This document shows positions 7,253 to 13,734 of a stretch of 15,062 bases of DNA, piece by piece. The stretch covers positions 1 to 15,062 of the forward strand of contig JAUJMG010000067.1 of NCBI GenBank assembly GCA_030446955.1, read 5' to 3'. Within the stretch, counting starts at the first letter, position 1; each line of letters begins with the position of its first letter. Source of the DNA: Thermomicrobiales bacterium. GTDB taxonomy: Bacteria > Chloroflexota > Chloroflexia > Thermomicrobiales > UBA6265. The notes under the pieces are model-generated. The model was not told the DNA's origin and did no database searches. It worked only from the letters and a program-made list of their open reading frames with translations. The position numbers were made by a program, and so were the translations under genes.

Positions 7253-9929
7253 CCGCTATCCCCTCCCTTGACCGTCCCTCCAGTGACCGGCACTTCCACC
7301 GTGGCCGCCGCCTCCGCCGCCGCCGCCTCCCACGTCAGCGCCCGTCCCGCAGACCAAGCGGCGGCAAATCTTTCCTCACCCAGTGCCGTCCGCGCCGCGT
7401 CCGCATCCGCGTCCATCAGATCCCGCTCCGACTGCTCCAAGGCAGCGCCGATCTTTTCCAGGAGCGCTTCCGCTGCCCCGAGCAACCGCGCCGCCCGCTG
7501 GAAGTCCCCTGCCTCGCCCGCAACCCCGGCCAAGCCAGCCAAGGCATAGGCGACGGTTTCCCGATCTTCTAGCGAATGCGCCAATGCCAGCGCTTCCTTG
7601 TAACGTTCGAACGCCCCGGTCACGTTCTCGCGTTGCCGGGACAACAAACCGAGATTGAACAAGTTGTAGGCACCAAGTTGTCCCCACCCGGTGCGACGTT
7701 GGTGGTGCAGAGCCTGCTCGTAGCGGGCCTCCGCGGTCTTTAGGTCTCCTCGCTGGCGAGCAACCTCTCCGAGGTTGCCAAGCACCCGTGCCTCATTGAA
7801 TTCGTCACCGAGCTTCCGGGACAGGTCCAGCGCCTCTGTGAAGAAGCGGTCGGCCCTATCAAATTCACCGCTGTTCATTGCCCCAACCGCCGCAGCATTC
7901 AGGGTATCAGTGAGCAGCCGCTCGTCTCCCACCTCCCGCGCCAACTCCAGCGCGGCAACTCCCAAATCCCGCGCGTCGGCGTAGGCTCCCTGGGAGAAGG
8001 CGAACCGGGAGACGCCCCTGATGGCCCGGGACCGGAGGGCCGGCAAAGCGGTCGGGACACCGGCCAGCGCTCGCTCAAGCCAGGCACGACCTTCACTAAG
8101 ATGCCCACGAACGAACCAGAAGTCCGTGAGCGCTCCGGCCAGCCGCAGCGCCGTCTCCGGCTCGCGCCACAGCGCCCACTCCAGCGCTGCCCGCAGGTCG
8201 TCGTGGTCGGCGTCCAACCGCTCCAGCCAGCGCGGTTGTTCCGGTCCATTCAGCACCGAAGCAGCCTCCTCGGCTAGGGCCAGGAAAAAGGCGGCATGGC
8301 GCTGCCGAGCCTCGTCCGCCTCCCCGCTCGCCGTCAACTGCTCCAGCCCATATTCCCGAATCGTGGCCAGCATCATGAAGCGCGGCTCGCCCCCAGCTCC
8401 CTCCTCCTGCCGCAGTAGGCTGTGGTCGACCAGACGCCCGAGTCCGTCCAGGACATCCAGCTTCAATTCCCCGCTCCCGGGGGTGCCAGCGATCACCTCG
8501 GCCGCGTCAAGGCCAAATGCCCCGGCGCAGACCGCCAGCCTCCGGAAGAGAGCCTGCTCATCGGGCGTGAGTAGGTCGTAGCTCCAGGCAATTGCTCCCC
8601 GCAGCGTCTGTTGCCGCTCCGGCAGGTCCCGCGCCCCCCCGATCAGCAGCCCCAGCCGCCGCTCCAACCGGGCCAGCATCGCCTGGGGCGGGAGCAACTT
8701 GGAGCGCGCTGCCGCCAGCTCGATCGCGAGCGGCAGCCCGTCCAACCGGTGGCAGATCTCCGCCACCGCCGGGGCGTTCTCATTGGTGACGGTGAAGTCC
8801 TCCCGCACCGCCTGGGCCCGGGCGATGAAGAGCCGCACCGCCTCGTACTGATTGAGCTGATCCGGTGGCGTCACCACTCCCCGCACCGGCAGTCCCAGCG
8901 GCGGCACCCGCTGCTCGTGCTCGGCCCGCAAGCGCAGGGGCACCCGGCTCGTTACCAGCAGCTTCAAGCGCGGCGCGGCCGCCAGCCAGGGTGTCACCAC
9001 CGCCGCCGCCGTCGCGAGCTGTTCGAAGTTGTCCAGCAGCAGCAGGACGTGCTTGGGCGCCAGTTCGTCGATGAGGCGCTCCCGCACCGGCCGGGTGCCC
9101 TCCTCCCGCACCCCAGCACCTCCGCCACCGCCGCCGGCAGCGCGTTCGGATCGGTCACATTGGCGAGGGCGACAAAGAAGACCCCATCAGCAAAATCCTC
9201 GCTCAGGTCCGCCGCCGCCTGCAGCGCCAGCCGCGTCTTGCCCGTTCCCCCCGGACCGGTCAGCGTCAGCAGCCGCACCTCAGACCGCCGCAGCGCCGCC
9301 ACCGTCGCCGCCACTTCCCGCTCCCGTCCCACCAGCGGGGTCGGCTGCAGCGGCAGGTTATTGGGTCGCGCATCCAGCGTCCGCAGGGGCGGAAAGTCGC
9401 TCTCCAGATCCGGCACGATCAGGTGGTAGACCCGCTCCGGCTCCAGCAGGTCCCGCAAGCGGTGCTCGCCCAGATCCCATGGAAAGACGCCCTTCGGCAG
9501 GGTTCCCCGCACCAGACTGTGCGTCGACTGCGACAGTAGGATCTGCCCGCCATGTCCGGCGGCAAGGAGCCGGGCGATCCGGTTCAGTGGCGGGCCGAAG
9601 TAGTCCTCGCCCCGCGCCTCCGCCTCGCCACTGTGCAGCGCCATCCGCACTCGCAGCCGCCCAGTCTCGCCCCATGGCTCGGAGGATAACGCCCGCTGCG
9701 CCGCCACCGCCGCACTCGCCGCCGCACCCGCCGAGGCGAACGCGGCGCAGATAGCGTCACCCATGGACTTGAAGACGTACCCACCGTGAGCCTCCACGGC
9801 CGCCTGAAGCAGGGCGTCGTGGCGCGCGATCGCCGCCCCCATCGCCCGCGGATGCTCCTGCCAGAGCTTGGTGCTCCCCTCAATGTCCGTGAACAGGAAC
9901 GTGACGGTGCCGCTTGGTCGCTCGGCCAT
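7249..9929 (-). pseudogene. Nucleotide cyclase + STAND ATPase + TPR protein, split by a one-base frameshift
   Basis: Read across one frameshift, this gives one 893-aa protein. Residues 5-170 form a class III cyclase domain with metal-binding D15 and D58, base-contacting K54 and D109, and N116/R120, so it looks catalytically complete. Residues 198-500 form a STAND/NB-ARC-type ATPase: PLVGRERE, Walker A GPGGTGKT (225-232), Walker B LLLLDN (D300), VTSR and GLPL (398-401). Residues about 570-845 are TPR-like helical repeats. There is no C-terminal LuxR domain. The frame breaks at a GGGG run (9114-9111): the upstream frame runs on to a stop at 8994, and the downstream frame is open from 9111. One added G restores VLG-VREEG. 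ATG 9929 is favoured over GTG 10004 because the cyclase domain starts right after it. The break could be a mutation, a sequencing error or a -1 slip. The gene heads the operon with GAF and protease. Confidence 0.82.
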
Positions 9930-10234
9930 CGGCCCTGGTCGCCCCCTGGGTACATGCGCAAGCCAAGACTTCGGCAGCTGAGCGCTTGCCCGCCGGTTCG
10001 TCACCGGGGACGGCGCGCCGCCTCACGGCCCAACCGACGGGACCCTGCTCCCGGCTTCAGAGTTCGCGGCGAATCGTTGGTAGATTATCGCATCGGCGGG
10101 GAATTGCCCGGCGCTGAACAGCGCCCGGGACGACGCACTGGCGAGAAGATCGACGAAAGCACCGGGCGCTCCGGCTGGGACGAGCGCGTCCAGCCCCAGG
10201 CGCGGTGTGGATCTACAGGCAAGGAAAGAAGATC
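9930..10234. promoter_or_regulatory. Divergent intergenic region, cyclase/STAND and Crp-type genes
   Basis: These 305 bp separate genes that point away from each other. The only A/T-rich patch is around 10076-10090 (TTGGTAGATTATCG), a likely -10 area for either strand, but I find no convincing -35 partner. A near-perfect palindrome lies at 10110-10125. No gene is evident, although the cyclase frame is open upstream to 10004. Confidence 0.45.
10110..10125. promoter_or_regulatory. Palindrome GGCGCTG-AA-CAGCGCC, candidate operator
   Basis: Two perfect 7-bp arms (10110-10116 and 10119-10125) flank AA. The flanking CCGG and CCCGG continue the symmetry with a one-base bulge. The site lies 110 bp upstream of the Crp-type start and 181 bp upstream of the cyclase start, so it could serve either promoter. 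It does not match the TGTGA-N6-TCACA Crp consensus. Confidence 0.35.
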
Positions 10235-10930
10235 ATGCCGGCGGTAGCGGATCCAAGGGTCCTAGGCGGTCTCCCACTCTTCCGCGGGCTGTCGAACCCC
10301 GACCTCCAGCGGGTCAATGACCTGCTCCGTTCCTCCCGCTTCCCGACGGGCGCGCCTGTGCTCACCGCGACCCAGACCGGCGAGGCCGCGTACATCGTCC
10401 GGTCGGGCACACTCAAGGTCCACATCATCCGGGAGGACGGACACGAGGTCACCCTCGCCTTGCTCGGTCCGGGCGAACTCGTGGGCGAGATGGCCCTTCT
10501 CGACCTCGGTGGCCGCTCCGCCAATGTTGTTGCGCTGGAGAGTGCCGAGCTTCTCTGGCTCGACCGCGCCGGCTTCCACCAGCTCCGCCGCGATATCCCC
10601 CTCATTACGGACAACCTGCTGGCGATCCTGGCCCGCCGTCTCCGCCTCGCCAACGCCCACTTCGAAGCATTAGCGACGCTTGATGTCTTTGGCCGTGTCG
10701 CGCGCCAGCTCCTGGGCTTAGCCGAAGCCTACGGCGAGCCGGTGCCGGGCGGTGGCGTCCGCCTCCCCTTCCGCCTTACCCAGGGCGAACTCGCCAACCT
10801 GATCGGTGCCACCCGCGTCCGCGTCAACCAGGTCCTTGTCGACTTCAAGCGCCGGGGCTACCTGACCGAGGACGCCGGCCACCGCATCACCGTGCTCAAC
10901 AAGACCGCCCTGGATGACTATTGCCGCTGA
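10235..10930 (+). CDS. Crp/Fnr family transcription regulator
   Basis: This 231-aa protein has the two-domain Crp/Fnr layout. A cyclic-nucleotide-binding beta-roll spans about 13-125, with a phosphate-cassette-like stretch (ELVGEMALLDLGGRSA, 81-96) where E85, R94 and S95 occupy the usual cNMP-contact positions. A long dimerisation helix follows (120-145). The C-terminal winged helix-turn-helix (about 150-225) has the recognition segment LTQGELANLIGATRVRVNQ (181-199). No Cys cluster for an Fe-S centre is seen. The ATG at 10235 is preferred over the in-frame upstream start at 10205 because AAGGAAAG (10221-10228) lies just before it. It is divergent from the cyclase-containing gene, so cNMP made by that protein is a plausible ligand. 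That link is inferred from position only. Confidence 0.92.
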   Translation: MPAVADPRVLGGLPLFRGLSNPDLQRVNDLLRSSRFPTGAPVLTATQTGEAAYIVRSGTLKVHIIREDGHEVTLALLGPGELVGEMALLDLGGRSANVVALESAELLWLDRAGFHQLRRDIPLITDNLLAILARRLRLANAHFEALATLDVFGRVARQLLGLAEAYGEPVPGGGVRLPFRLTQGELANLIGATRVRVNQVLVDFKRRGYLTEDAGHRITVLNKTALDDYCR

Positions 10931-10986
10931 GTGCGATCGGGCGAGGGGTGTTCCGCCTTTTACAGCCGACCGGCCAAACTCACATC

Positions 10987-11012
10987 AGCAGAACCGTCCG
11001 CGAAGCGATAAG
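10987..11012 (+). promoter_or_regulatory. Upstream motif shared by the two EVEGH genes (copy 1)
   Basis: AGCAGAACC-N4-GCG (10987-11002) followed by GATAAG (11007-11012) lies about 92 nt before the ATG at 11104. A related arrangement, AGCAGCACC-N4-GCG then GATAAG, precedes the second EVEGH gene, though with a longer gap before GATAAG. It may be a shared promoter or activator site. The similarity is short and could be chance in G/C-rich DNA. Confidence 0.28.
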
Positions 11013-11103
11013 ATCCGAGTCAAGCCCCAAGGGAAACTCCAGGACGGGGTGGACGGCACCACCGGGCGCCGTCCCGATCGAGCGCAGCGGAGGAAGGGTC
11101 AGG

Positions 11104-11391
11104 ATGTCGGACAAAGAGAACCGGTTCTTCTCCACCGAGAACCAGGGCGAGAGCGCCGCTACCGACCAGCCCGAGGTCGAGGGGCACAGAGCGTTCATGG
11201 CCAACGAGAACTCGGACGAGCGCTTGGTGAAGGGCACCGAGCAACCGGAGGTCGAAGGACACAGGTACTATGCAACCGAAAACCCGGATGATCGCGCTCA
11301 TGCCGTCGACCAGCCGGAGGTCGAGGGGCACCGCTTGCACGCTACCGAGGACGGGTCGGACGACGAGCGAGCCTTCTCGCGCTCTCACTAA
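11104..11391 (+). CDS. Small acidic protein with three PEVEGHR repeats, 95 aa
   Basis: I recognise no named family. The ATG at 11104 is chosen over the longer open frame from 10921 because GGAGGAAGG (11089-11097) lies just upstream and the extension is Arg-rich with poor codon use. The product is very acidic, hydrophilic and probably disordered, with no signal peptide or membrane segment and no Cys or Trp. It contains (D/E)QPEVEGHR three times (residues 21-29, 46-54, 69-77). Each copy is followed by two residues, often aromatic, then A-(T/N)-E and an acidic stretch. Periods are 25 and 23 residues. The N-terminus (NRFFSTEN) echoes the second half of the repeat. A second EVEGH protein lies 1.7 kb downstream. 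A repeated conserved core in a short acidic protein can mean a peptide precursor or a multivalent binding or metal-binding protein. There is no evidence here to choose. Confidence 0.8.
   Translation: MSDKENRFFSTENQGESAATDQPEVEGHRAFMANENSDERLVKGTEQPEVEGHRYYATENPDDRAHAVDQPEVEGHRLHATEDGSDDERAFSRSH
11161..11388 (+). repeat. Three in-frame repeats encoding (D/E)QPEVEGHR units
   Basis: The units are 11161-11235, 11236-11307 and 11308-11388 (25, 24 and 27 codons). The core codons are similar but not identical (GAGGTCGAGGGGCAC, GAGGTCGAAGGACAC, GAGGTCGAGGGGCAC), while the residues between cores vary. Selection on the peptide motif therefore looks likelier than a recent DNA duplication. Confidence 0.75.
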
Positions 11392-11430
11392 CGCGCTGCC
11401 TGTTCTGCCTTCGCGCCGTGAGTAACGCGG

Positions 11431-11451
11431 GCGCGGGGGCGCGCGGCTTTT
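11431..11451 (+). terminator. Candidate terminator after the EVEGH repeat gene
   Basis: GCGCG (11431-11435), a GGGG loop and CGCGC (11440-11444) form a short G/C stem followed by GGCTTTT. It lies 40 nt past the stop codon. The stem is short, so it may be leaky and allow read-through into the MFS gene. Confidence 0.35.
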
Positions 11452-11460
11452 GTATCCCAT

Positions 11461-11486
11461 CCGCGGGGTCCTCAGGGGCCCCGCGG
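11461..11486 (+). promoter_or_regulatory. Perfect 8-bp inverted repeat in the MFS gene leader
   Basis: CCGCGGGG (11461-11468) and CCCCGCGG (11479-11486) flank a 10-nt loop in which CCT and AGG can extend the pairing. The hairpin ends 16 nt before the SD site (GGAGGT, 11502-11507) of the MFS gene. It could be a terminator lacking a T tract, or a leader structure affecting that gene. Confidence 0.35.
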
Positions 11487-11512
11487 ACCGCGTCCGCTCT
11501 CGGAGGTGCCGC

Positions 11513-12943
11513 GTGGACCCCAGCACCGACGCCGCGTCCGGAACAGGGCTCGTCGCCCGTCTCTCTGCCGCCGCCCGGCGGACCGGACGCCAATACCAGC
11601 AGATCGGCGCTGTTCCGGGCACCCGCCGGCTGCTCCTCGCGGCGACCGGCTCTTACATCGGCGACCGCTTCAACACCATCGCCCTGATCGCGCTCTCCTA
11701 CAAGCTGGGCGACGGGGCCCTCGGCGTCGGCGTGATGCTCGCGCTCTTCATGCTGCCCCGCTCCCTGATCCAGGCTCCCGCCGGCGCACTCGTGGACCGC
11801 CACCCCGGTCCTCAGCTGCTCATCCTCAGCCACATCCTCCTGGCCGCGCTCGGCGCATCGTTCGTCCTGCTGGACATCATCCCGAACATCTGACTTCTCT
11901 ACGGCCTGGTCCTCGCGATGGGCACCGCCCGCACCGTCGCCATGCCCGCCTTCGAGGTCCAGCTGATGGCCGTCACGCCGCCCGCGCAGTACGGCACCGC
12001 CAACGCCCCCCACACCATGGCCCGCACGATGGGCGAACTGGTCGGCCCTCTCCTCGGTGGCCTCCTGCTCGCTCTTATCGGCGCCGTACCGCTGTTCCTC
12101 CTCAACGGGCTGTCGTTCCTGCTCGTCGCAGGTGCGGTCCTGCGTGACCACCGAGCCAGGACGGTCCCCGGCGCGGCAGTCGCTGCCCACCCCGAACCAG
12201 CAACCAGCGCGTCCGGCGATGGCCTCGGCTATCGCACACTTCTTCGCGACCGTGAGGTGGCCCTCTACACCGCACTCACCGTCGCCAACTACGCCCTGGT
12301 GATGGGGGCGGTCGCTATCTTCGTCGTCCGCGCCCGCTCGTTGGGGTTAGGCGACGCGGGTGTTGGCGTCTTCTACGCCGCACTCGGTATCGGCGCCCTC
12401 GTCGGCGGCCTCGCCGCCGGTGCGGGGAACTATCAGGGGTCGCGCGTCTTCGTCATGGCCGCCGCTGCGGCCGTCGTCGGAGCCATCGGCATCGCGCTCT
12501 TTGGCATCGCCGGCGGTGTCCTGATCGCCGTGGCCGCCCTCGTTCTCAACGGCGTCACCGGCGATCTGGAGGAGGTCGCGGCCCTTACCGGATTTCAGCA
12601 CCGGCTGCCGGCTGCAATCTACGGCCGGTTCTTCTCGCTCTTCCTGATGGCAACCGGGCTCGGCGGTGTCATCGGCTCCCTGGTGGGACCGGTCCTCGCC
12701 GAGCAGTTAGGCGCCGGGACTGGCTTGGCTCTCCTCGCCGTGCCCGTTCTGGCGCTGGCCGTGCCCTGGGGATTACACGCGGGCGTTGCTGGGCACCGCC
12801 TCTCCGCCCCGACGTCGGTTCCGGCACTTGAACCAGAGGTCGTCGGCTACGGTCTCTTTGGGGTTCCGTCCGAGAGCGACCTGATCCCGGATGGGCGGGT
12901 TGGCGGCCCGGCCCTAGCGCCCCGGATGAGCCGCCTCGCCTGA
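11513..12943 (+). pseudogene. MFS exporter with an in-frame TGA at codon 127
   Basis: One frame runs from GTG 11513 (GGAGGT 5 nt upstream) to the stop at 12941-12943, interrupted only by TGA at 11891-11893. Read through, the product is 476 aa. The N-terminal part has MFS features: GSYIGDRFNTIALIALSY, then the loop motif APAGALVDRHPG between TM2 and TM3. The C-terminal part continues with TM helices (LVGPLLGGLLLALIGAVPLF, FVMAAAAAVVGAIGIALFGI, and others) and a short hydrophilic tail. It resembles MFS_3/EntS-like drug or siderophore exporters. The stop sits in IPNI-stop-LLYGLVLAMG, where Trp (TGG) is natural, so one G-to-A change explains it. TGA is used as a normal stop elsewhere in the window. 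The fragment restarting at 11918 has no good SD site. It lies between the two EVEGH genes; substrate unknown. Confidence 0.8.
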
Positions 12944-12952
12944 TGCGAGGCG
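12932..12952 (+). terminator. Hairpin spanning the MFS stop codon
   Basis: CGCCTCGC (12932-12939) and GCGAGGCG (12945-12952) form a perfect 8-bp stem with loop CTGAT that contains part of the stop codon. A second 6-bp hairpin (CCTGTC 12958-12963 / GACAGG 12972-12977) follows. Neither has a T tract. Together they may end the MFS transcript. Confidence 0.4.
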
Positions 12953-12994
12953 CCGGGCCTGTCTCCCAATTGACAGGTCGACCGTAGCCCGTTT

Positions 12995-13028
12995 AGCAGC
13001 ACCCCTTGCGGGGCAGGCGTAGGATAAG
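12995..13028 (+). promoter_or_regulatory. Upstream motif shared by the two EVEGH genes (copy 2)
   Basis: AGCAGCACC-N4-GCG (12995-13010) and GATAAG (13023-13028) lie about 82 nt before the ATG at 13110, in the same order as upstream of the first EVEGH gene but with 8 extra bases between the elements. Flanking bases are also alike (GGATAAGTCC against CGATAAGATCC). Confidence 0.28.
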
Positions 13029-13109
13029 TCCAGGCTCAACACTGACGACGCGGCGGACGCACCGCCGGCAGCACGGAGCGATAGCGAGCAAAGTCGGAGG
13101 AGAAGCACC

Positions 13110-13475
13110 ATGAGCGACCAGAAGCACGATTTGCCGGGCGGTGGGTTAGGAACTGACCAGGCGGCGAGCGAGGGCTTGGTCCGCGCAAGCGAGCCAAAGC
13201 GACGGATGGACCCTGGCACCCCCGAAGTTTCCGGCTACGCGATGGACGCCTCCTCGGCAACCGACGAGGATCAGACCACGGCAGACCCGAACGAGAATGA
13301 GGACGAGGCCGAGGTCGAAGGGCACAACATGGGCATCATGGGCGAGATGTATGCCACCGCCCGCCACGAGGACGCCTTGCGGGACGCGGAGCGGAACCGG
13401 CTGGCACGGCAAGCCAACCCGGGCGGGACGCTCGATGGCATCAAGAACCGCCTGCGCCGCCGCAACGACAGCTAA
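13110..13475 (+). CDS. Small acidic EVEGH-motif protein, 121 aa
   Basis: I recognise no named family. The ATG at 13110 has GGAGGAG (13096-13102) 7 nt upstream. Residues 1-66 are polar, acidic and probably disordered, with a degenerate motif copy at 38-44 (PEVSGYA). AEVEGH occurs at 67-72, followed by NMGIMGEMYATARHEDA, a Met-rich segment, then a charged helix (RDAERNRLARQA) and a basic tail (KNRLRRRND). There is no signal peptide, membrane segment or Cys. It shares with the 95-aa protein the MSD start, SD context, acidity, an acidic run before EVEGH and an A-T dipeptide soon after the motif (MYATARH here, YYATEN there). It sits downstream of the MFS gene and is followed by a strong hairpin, so it is probably a single-gene transcript. 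Function unknown. Confidence 0.78.
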   Translation: MSDQKHDLPGGGLGTDQAASEGLVRASEPKRRMDPGTPEVSGYAMDASSATDEDQTTADPNENEDEAEVEGHNMGIMGEMYATARHEDALRDAERNRLARQANPGGTLDGIKNRLRRRNDS

Positions 13476-13492
13476 CCCCTCATCACGGTCGC

Positions 13493-13524
13493 CAACGCCC
13501 CGAGGCATGCGCCTCGGGGCGTTG
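13493..13524 (+). terminator. Strong 13-bp perfect hairpin after the second EVEGH gene
   Basis: CAACGCCCCGAGG (13493-13505) and CCTCGGGGCGTTG (13512-13524) pair perfectly around CATGCG, starting 18 nt after the stop codon. No T tract follows, which is common for terminator hairpins in high-G+C genomes. Confidence 0.7.
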
Positions 13525-13576
13525 CCATGTCCAGGACTCGGCCCTCCTCCACACGCCTGGCCCTCCTCGCCCTGGC

Positions 13577-13582
13577 TATACT
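13577..13582 (+). promoter_or_regulatory. Candidate -10 box for the last gene
   Basis: TATACT is the best -10-like hexamer in the 210-bp leader of the gene starting at 13735. I see no good -35 box at the right distance. A TTGACG at 13626-13631 is an alternative -35, but its downstream -10 is poor. Confidence 0.2.
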
Positions 13583-13734
13583 GGAGCCTGGTGATCCACC
13601 TGGAGCGCCCGGGCGCAAGACCCCGTTGACGCTTCCAGGATCGATCCCGCTTACGCTCGATCTGGACCCGTCCTCCTCGGCCTCGTCGCTGGTCCGATCG
13701 CGATTCCCGGCGTTCAACGCTCTCTGAGGCACTG

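Noticed and set aside
10921..11103. Upstream extension of the EVEGH repeat protein (156-aa version)
   Set aside because: It overlaps the end of the Crp-type gene and is Arg/Ser-rich, while a strong SD site lies just before the ATG at 11104.
11891..11893. TGA as selenocysteine or as a reassigned Trp codon
   Set aside because: MFS exporters do not use selenocysteine here, I see no obvious SECIS-like hairpin right after the codon, and TGA ends other genes in this window.
11506..12147. Alternative plus-strand frame through the MFS gene TGA
   Set aside because: It avoids the stop but encodes an Arg/Pro-rich product with no membrane helices. The MFS frame is clearly the real one.
11342..12190. 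Minus-strand open frame (282 codons) opposite the MFS gene
   Set aside because: It is antisense to transmembrane coding sequence and gives a Gly/Asp/Glu-rich product without domains. It is a shadow.
13527..13727. 66-codon frame just before the last gene
   Set aside because: Its start is next to the terminator hairpin and has no SD site. The Ser/Leu/Pro-rich product looks random, although it ends 8 nt before the next ATG.
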